Positions 60,427-64,000 of a stretch of DNA of 64,000 bases are shown in pieces (position 1 is the stretch's first letter; each line of letters opens with the position of its first letter). The DNA comes from Sanguibacter keddieii DSM 10542 (GTDB taxonomy: Bacteria; Actinomycetota; Actinomycetes; Actinomycetales; Cellulomonadaceae). Both the position numbers and the translations under genes were made by a program. A model generated the notes under the pieces. It was not told where the DNA came from, ran no database searches, and saw only the letters and a list, made by a program, of their open reading frames with translations. The stretch spans positions 1,302,001 through 1,366,000 of the forward strand of contig NC_013521.1 of the NCBI RefSeq assembly GCF_000024925.1, read 5' to 3'.

Positions 60427-63400
60427 TCAGGCCCGACCGGTCGGACGGATGAACGGGAAGGTCAGGGTGTCGCGGATCGAGGCGCCCACGAGCATCATCA
60501 CCACCCGGTCCACACCGATGCCGAGACCACCGGTCGGCGGCATGGCGAACTCGAGGGCGGAGAGGAAGCCCTCGTCGACCTCCATGGCCTCGGGGTCGCC
60601 CGCCGCCGCGAGGATCGACTGCTGGGTCAGCCGGGCCCGCTGCTCGACCGGGTCGACGAGCTCGGAGTACGCGGTGCCGAGCTCGGCGCCGAAGGCCACG
60701 AGGTCCCACCGCTCGGCCAGGCGCGGGTCGCGCCGGTGCTGGCGGGTCAGCGGGGAGGTCTCCACGGGGAAGTCCATGTAGAAGGTCGGCCGCTCGGTCT
60801 GCCCCTCGACGAACCTGTCGTACAGCTCGGTGACGAGCGCCCCGTGGGTCTCCTGGGCGTCCCAGGCGACGTCGTGGGAGTCGCAGACCTTGCGCAGGTC
60901 GGCCAGCGGGAGGTCAGGGGTGACCTCGACCCCGACGGCGCGGGAGACCGCGTCGTGCACCGTGATGCTCGGCCACGGCTCGTCGAGACGGACCACGGTG
61001 CCGTCGGCCCTGCGGGAGACCGGCTCGCCGTGCACGGCGACCGCCGCGGCCACGACGAGGTCACGGGTGAGGTCGCGCATGGTGAGGTAGTCGCCGAAGG
61101 CCTCGTAGGCCTCGACCGAGGTGAACTCGGGGTTGTGCGTGCTGTCGACGCCCTCGTTGCGGAAGTTGCGCCCGAGCTCGAACACCCGCCCCGCACCACC
61201 GACCATGAGCTGCTTCAGGTAGAGCTCGGGGGCGATCCGCAGGTACAGGTCCATGTCGTACGCGTTGATGTGCGTGGTGAAGGGGCGCGCGTTGGCGCCA
61301 CCGTGGATCCGCTGCAGGATCGGGGTCTCGACCTCGAGGAAGTCGCGGCCGACCAGCGTGCTGCGCATCGACCACACCGCGGCCGACCGGGCGCGCAGCA
61401 GCTGCTGGGCGCGGTCGTCGAGGGCCAGGTCCATGTGGCGCAGTCGCAGTCGCGTCTCCGGGTCGACGAGCCCGCGGTGCTTGTCCGGGGGCGGCGTGAG
61501 CGCCTTCGCGGCCATCCGCCAGGAGGTCACCTGGACCGTCGGCTCGCCGCTGCGGCTGCGGGTCACGGTCCCGCTGACCCCGACCTGGTCGCCGAGGTCG
61601 ACGGCGCGACGCCAGAGCGCGACGTCGGCGCTCCCGTCGGCCGTGAGCATCGCCTGCACCTGGTCGGTGCCCTCGCGCAGGACGGCGAACAGCACGCCGC
61701 CGAGGTCGCGCAGGCGCACCACGCGCCCCACGACCTCGACCTGCTCCGTCGCCGGCCCGGTCTCGGGGCTCGTCCCGACCTGCACTGCCAGGGCCCTCGC
61801 CTCGCCCACCGTGCAGCTGCGGGGGACCGCCACCGGGTAGGGGTCCATGCCGGCGGCGCGCAGCACGTCGAGCCTGCGGTGCCGGTTGCGCTGCTGCTCG
61901 GTGAGGCGGCGCTCCGGTCCGGCGACCGCGAGCAGCGCGGTCTCCTGCGCGACGACCTCGGCAGCCTGCTCGGGGCTGCTCAGGCTCGGCTCGTCCTCGC
62001 GCTCGTCCGTGCCGGCGAACCAGCGGGGGTTGCGGGGCAGGAAGCCCTCGGCCTGCCCGAGGGCGAAGATCACGCGCGTCAGCTGGCTGGTGGCCTCGTA
62101 GCAGAGCAGGCGCGGACGCCAGTCGGGCAGGTACTTCTCGTTGGACCGGTACAGCTGCTCGAGCTGCCAGTACCGGGACGCGAGGAGCAGCACGCGACGG
62201 TTGAGGCGCTGGAACGGCGTGGCACCGATGCGCTCGCCGAGCTCGAAGGTCTCCCGGAACATCGCGAAGTTCATGGACACCTCCTCGACGCCGAGCTCGC
62301 GGGAGGAGCCGACCAGGCCCGCGACCATGATCTCGGTGACTCCGGAGACCGCGTCGGGAGACCGGCGCATCACGTCGAGCGAGAGCCCCCGCCGTCCCCA
62401 CGGGACGAAGGACAGCAGCCCCTGGCACGTCCCGTCGGCGTCGTGCGCGGTGACGACCACCTCGCGTGGGTCGACGGGCGACCCGAGCCGGTCGAGGGCC
62501 ATGGAGTACCCGCGCTCGTCGCCGTGCCGCCACGTCTCGGCGAGCTCGACGAGCCCGGCGAGCTCGGCCGGGGCGACGGCAGACTGCCGGCGGACGCGCA
62601 CCGTGTACCCGGCCGTCTTCCCACGCTCGACGCTGCGCCGGACCGGGCGCATCGCCGGGTTCGACAGGTCGAACCGGCGCGTCTCGACGACCGCCTCGTC
62701 GCCCATGGGCAGCGGGTGCAGGCCGGCGTCGCGGTAGGTGCGTGCGCCGGCGGGCGTGGCCGAGGTGACGGCGGGGATCCACCCGTGCGCGCGGGTGTGG
62801 TCGAGCCAGCGGGCCACGGCGTCGGGCCACGAGGCGGGGTCACCCACCGGGTCGCCGGCCGCGAGGCTCACGCCCGAGACCACCCGGTAGGACACGGCGG
62901 CTTCGCCGTCGGCCGACAGGACCGCCGACCTGTCGTCACGCGTCGCGAAGTACTCGAGGGAGTCGGCCGACGGGTAGGTGAGGAGCAGGCGTCGCACGGC
63001 GAGCGCGTCGTCCGAGCGGCGTCGGGGGTCACCCGCGGCTGATCGGAGGAACACGGCGATGCCGAGCAGCAGCCCGGCGGCGGAGAACACGCTCGCCACG
63101 ACCGCGACCCACGCGGGGACGCTCGGGTCGGCGGGCGACGTCGCGACGTGGATGCCGACAGCGTTCGCGAGGCTCCACCGCAGGCGCTCCGCCGGTCCGC
63201 TGAGGGAGTGCGTGACGACCTGGAGGAGCGACATCGCGACGACCGTGCTCACGACCGCGCCGGTGAGCATCACCAGGACTGCGCCGCGCCACGCGCGCGG
63301 CCGCAGGCGGGCGGGGAAGGCCTCGCGGGAGAGCACCAGGACGGGGATGGCGACGAGGGCCACGACGCCCGCGACGAGGTCGACCGGCGGGACCTCGAGC

Positions 63401-63870
63401 TCGGCGAGCGTCGACTGCCGGGTCCCGACGACCAGCGCGGTGAGGACGGCGAGCAGCATCGGCGGCACCTGCCACGCGAGGATCACGAACCACAGCGCGG
63501 CACGGAGCCGGCGCAGCAGGCCCGAGGCCACGACCCCCACGAGGATCACCGTGAAGAAGCTCGGCTGGCTCGGGACGTTGAGGACCGACAGCCACCGGCC
63601 GACGTCGTGGACGACGCCCGGGGCGAAGGGCAGGAGCAGCAGCCCGACGAGCAGCCAGATCGCGACTGCCTGGACGACGCGCCCGGTGAGCCTGGCGACG
63701 GTGCGGGCCCAGGGACGTCCGGGCGTGACCGGCTCTGACGGGGCACGGGGAGCGGTGGGCGGCGCGGTGGTGGTCGACGTGCTCGGCGGCGTGGCCCCCA
63801 GCACGCTGCTCGCACCGTGCGCGACGGGCGCGGCCGGGTCGTCGGTCAGGTCGGTCGCCGGGTGTCTCAT
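60427..63870 (-). CDS. lysX: Bifunctional lysylphosphatidylglycerol synthase/lysine-tRNA ligase LysX
   Basis: LysX charges tRNA with lysine and transfers it to phosphatidylglycerol, giving a positive lipid that protects against cationic peptides. The 1147-residue protein has an N-terminal membrane region (about 50-290, seven or so helices) and the MprF-type transferase domain (about 300-620, for example GAGARTYRDAG-like TPAGARTYRDAG). A class II lysyl-tRNA synthetase follows: an OB-fold (about 690-800) and the core with motif 2 FRNEGVDSTHNPEFTSVEAYEA and motif 3 GLGIGVDRVVM. ATG 63870 has GGGGGG upstream; a TTG at 63882 would add four residues. Confidence 0.93.
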   Translation of the reverse strand: MRHPATDLTDDPAAPVAHGASSVLGATPPSTSTTTAPPTAPRAPSEPVTPGRPWARTVARLTGRVVQAVAIWLLVGLLLLPFAPGVVHDVGRWLSVLNVPSQPSFFTVILVGVVASGLLRRLRAALWFVILAWQVPPMLLAVLTALVVGTRQSTLAELEVPPVDLVAGVVALVAIPVLVLSREAFPARLRPRAWRGAVLVMLTGAVVSTVVAMSLLQVVTHSLSGPAERLRWSLANAVGIHVATSPADPSVPAWVAVVASVFSAAGLLLGIAVFLRSAAGDPRRRSDDALAVRRLLLTYPSADSLEYFATRDDRSAVLSADGEAAVSYRVVSGVSLAAGDPVGDPASWPDAVARWLDHTRAHGWIPAVTSATPAGARTYRDAGLHPLPMGDEAVVETRRFDLSNPAMRPVRRSVERGKTAGYTVRVRRQSAVAPAELAGLVELAETWRHGDERGYSMALDRLGSPVDPREVVVTAHDADGTCQGLLSFVPWGRRGLSLDVMRRSPDAVSGVTEIMVAGLVGSSRELGVEEVSMNFAMFRETFELGERIGATPFQRLNRRVLLLASRYWQLEQLYRSNEKYLPDWRPRLLCYEATSQLTRVIFALGQAEGFLPRNPRWFAGTDEREDEPSLSSPEQAAEVVAQETALLAVAGPERRLTEQQRNRHRRLDVLRAAGMDPYPVAVPRSCTVGEARALAVQVGTSPETGPATEQVEVVGRVVRLRDLGGVLFAVLREGTDQVQAMLTADGSADVALWRRAVDLGDQVGVSGTVTRSRSGEPTVQVTSWRMAAKALTPPPDKHRGLVDPETRLRLRHMDLALDDRAQQLLRARSAAVWSMRSTLVGRDFLEVETPILQRIHGGANARPFTTHINAYDMDLYLRIAPELYLKQLMVGGAGRVFELGRNFRNEGVDSTHNPEFTSVEAYEAFGDYLTMRDLTRDLVVAAAVAVHGEPVSRRADGTVVRLDEPWPSITVHDAVSRAVGVEVTPDLPLADLRKVCDSHDVAWDAQETHGALVTELYDRFVEGQTERPTFYMDFPVETSPLTRQHRRDPRLAERWDLVAFGAELGTAYSELVDPVEQRARLTQQSILAAAGDPEAMEVDEGFLSALEFAMPPTGGLGIGVDRVVMMLVGASIRDTLTFPFIRPTGRA

Positions 63871-64000
63871 CGTGCCCCCCAAGAGCTCGGCAGGTGGCCT
63901 GCCCCGACGAGGCTCGGGCGCCGGCGTCCTGCACCACGCGGACGGCGGCCCGTCCCCGGTCCGCCGAGACCCAGTGTGGTCGGACCTCCCGTGCTCCGCA

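Overview
The window is 64 kb of ordinary-looking chromosome from a very high-GC actinobacterium. Markers that point there are GTG starts, many apparently leaderless genes, a mycothiol-type arsenate reductase, an F420-type flavin-fold protein, a luciferase-like oxidoreductase, and a LysX-type fused lysyl-tRNA synthetase. Gene content fits Micrococcales of the Cellulomonas/Sanguibacter kind; that placement is inference. I see no prophage, insertion sequence, CRISPR array or rRNA operon.

Layout. 1-6.8 kb: housekeeping genes (recG 3' end, rsmD, a divergent GNAT, coaD, a DivIVA-like gene, yceD-type gene, rpmF, rnc, mutM). 6.9-16.1 kb: a hydroxyacid dehydrogenase, a DevR/DosR-like response regulator, and on the minus strand cydA-cydB-cydD-cydC followed by an overlapping GAF histidine kinase. 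16.6-29.7 kb: RNase E/G, rplU-rpmA, obg, proB, proA, a 50-residue membrane protein, nadD, a Pro/Ala-rich membrane protein, rsfS, a histidine phosphatase and tRNA-Ala. 29.8-47.3 kb: accessory metabolism, with an amidase, an LLM oxidoreductase and two adjacent sugar-utilisation loci (LacI // binding protein-permeases-GH3, then LacI, LacI-binding protein-permeases-GH42). 47.4-53.3 kb: ArsC-like protein, GNAT, glycosyltransferase, GntR // MFS-carboxylesterase, F420-type protein. 53.3-58.3 kb: CopC, PCuAC, Dyp-peroxidase and PepSY proteins in one overlapping operon, behind a His-rich membrane protein. 58.4-63.9 kb: double-GNAT protein, DMT-like membrane protein and lysX.

The most interesting signal is in the cyd region. 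The response regulator and the kinase resemble mycobacterial DevR and DevS in their key motifs. The kinase gene overlaps the end of cydC, so it should be made together with cytochrome bd. Upstream of cydA lie two palindromes of the DosR-box type (GGGACCAAGGTCCC and GTGACCTAGGTCTC, 43 bp apart), the nearer about 41 bp above a candidate start of transcription. Together they suggest a hypoxia/redox feedback circuit dedicated to cytochrome bd.

A second theme is start architecture. At least thirteen transcription-unit heads have a -10-like hexamer exactly 6 or 7 nt before the start codon, which is the spacing expected for leaderless mRNAs. Other regulatory findings are twin perfect 14-bp operators before the third LacI gene, a perfect 14-bp operator between the first LacI gene and its transporter operon, an array of TGTCC half-sites in the GntR/MFS intergenic region, and a dyad lying on the -10 of the rplU-rpmA promoter.
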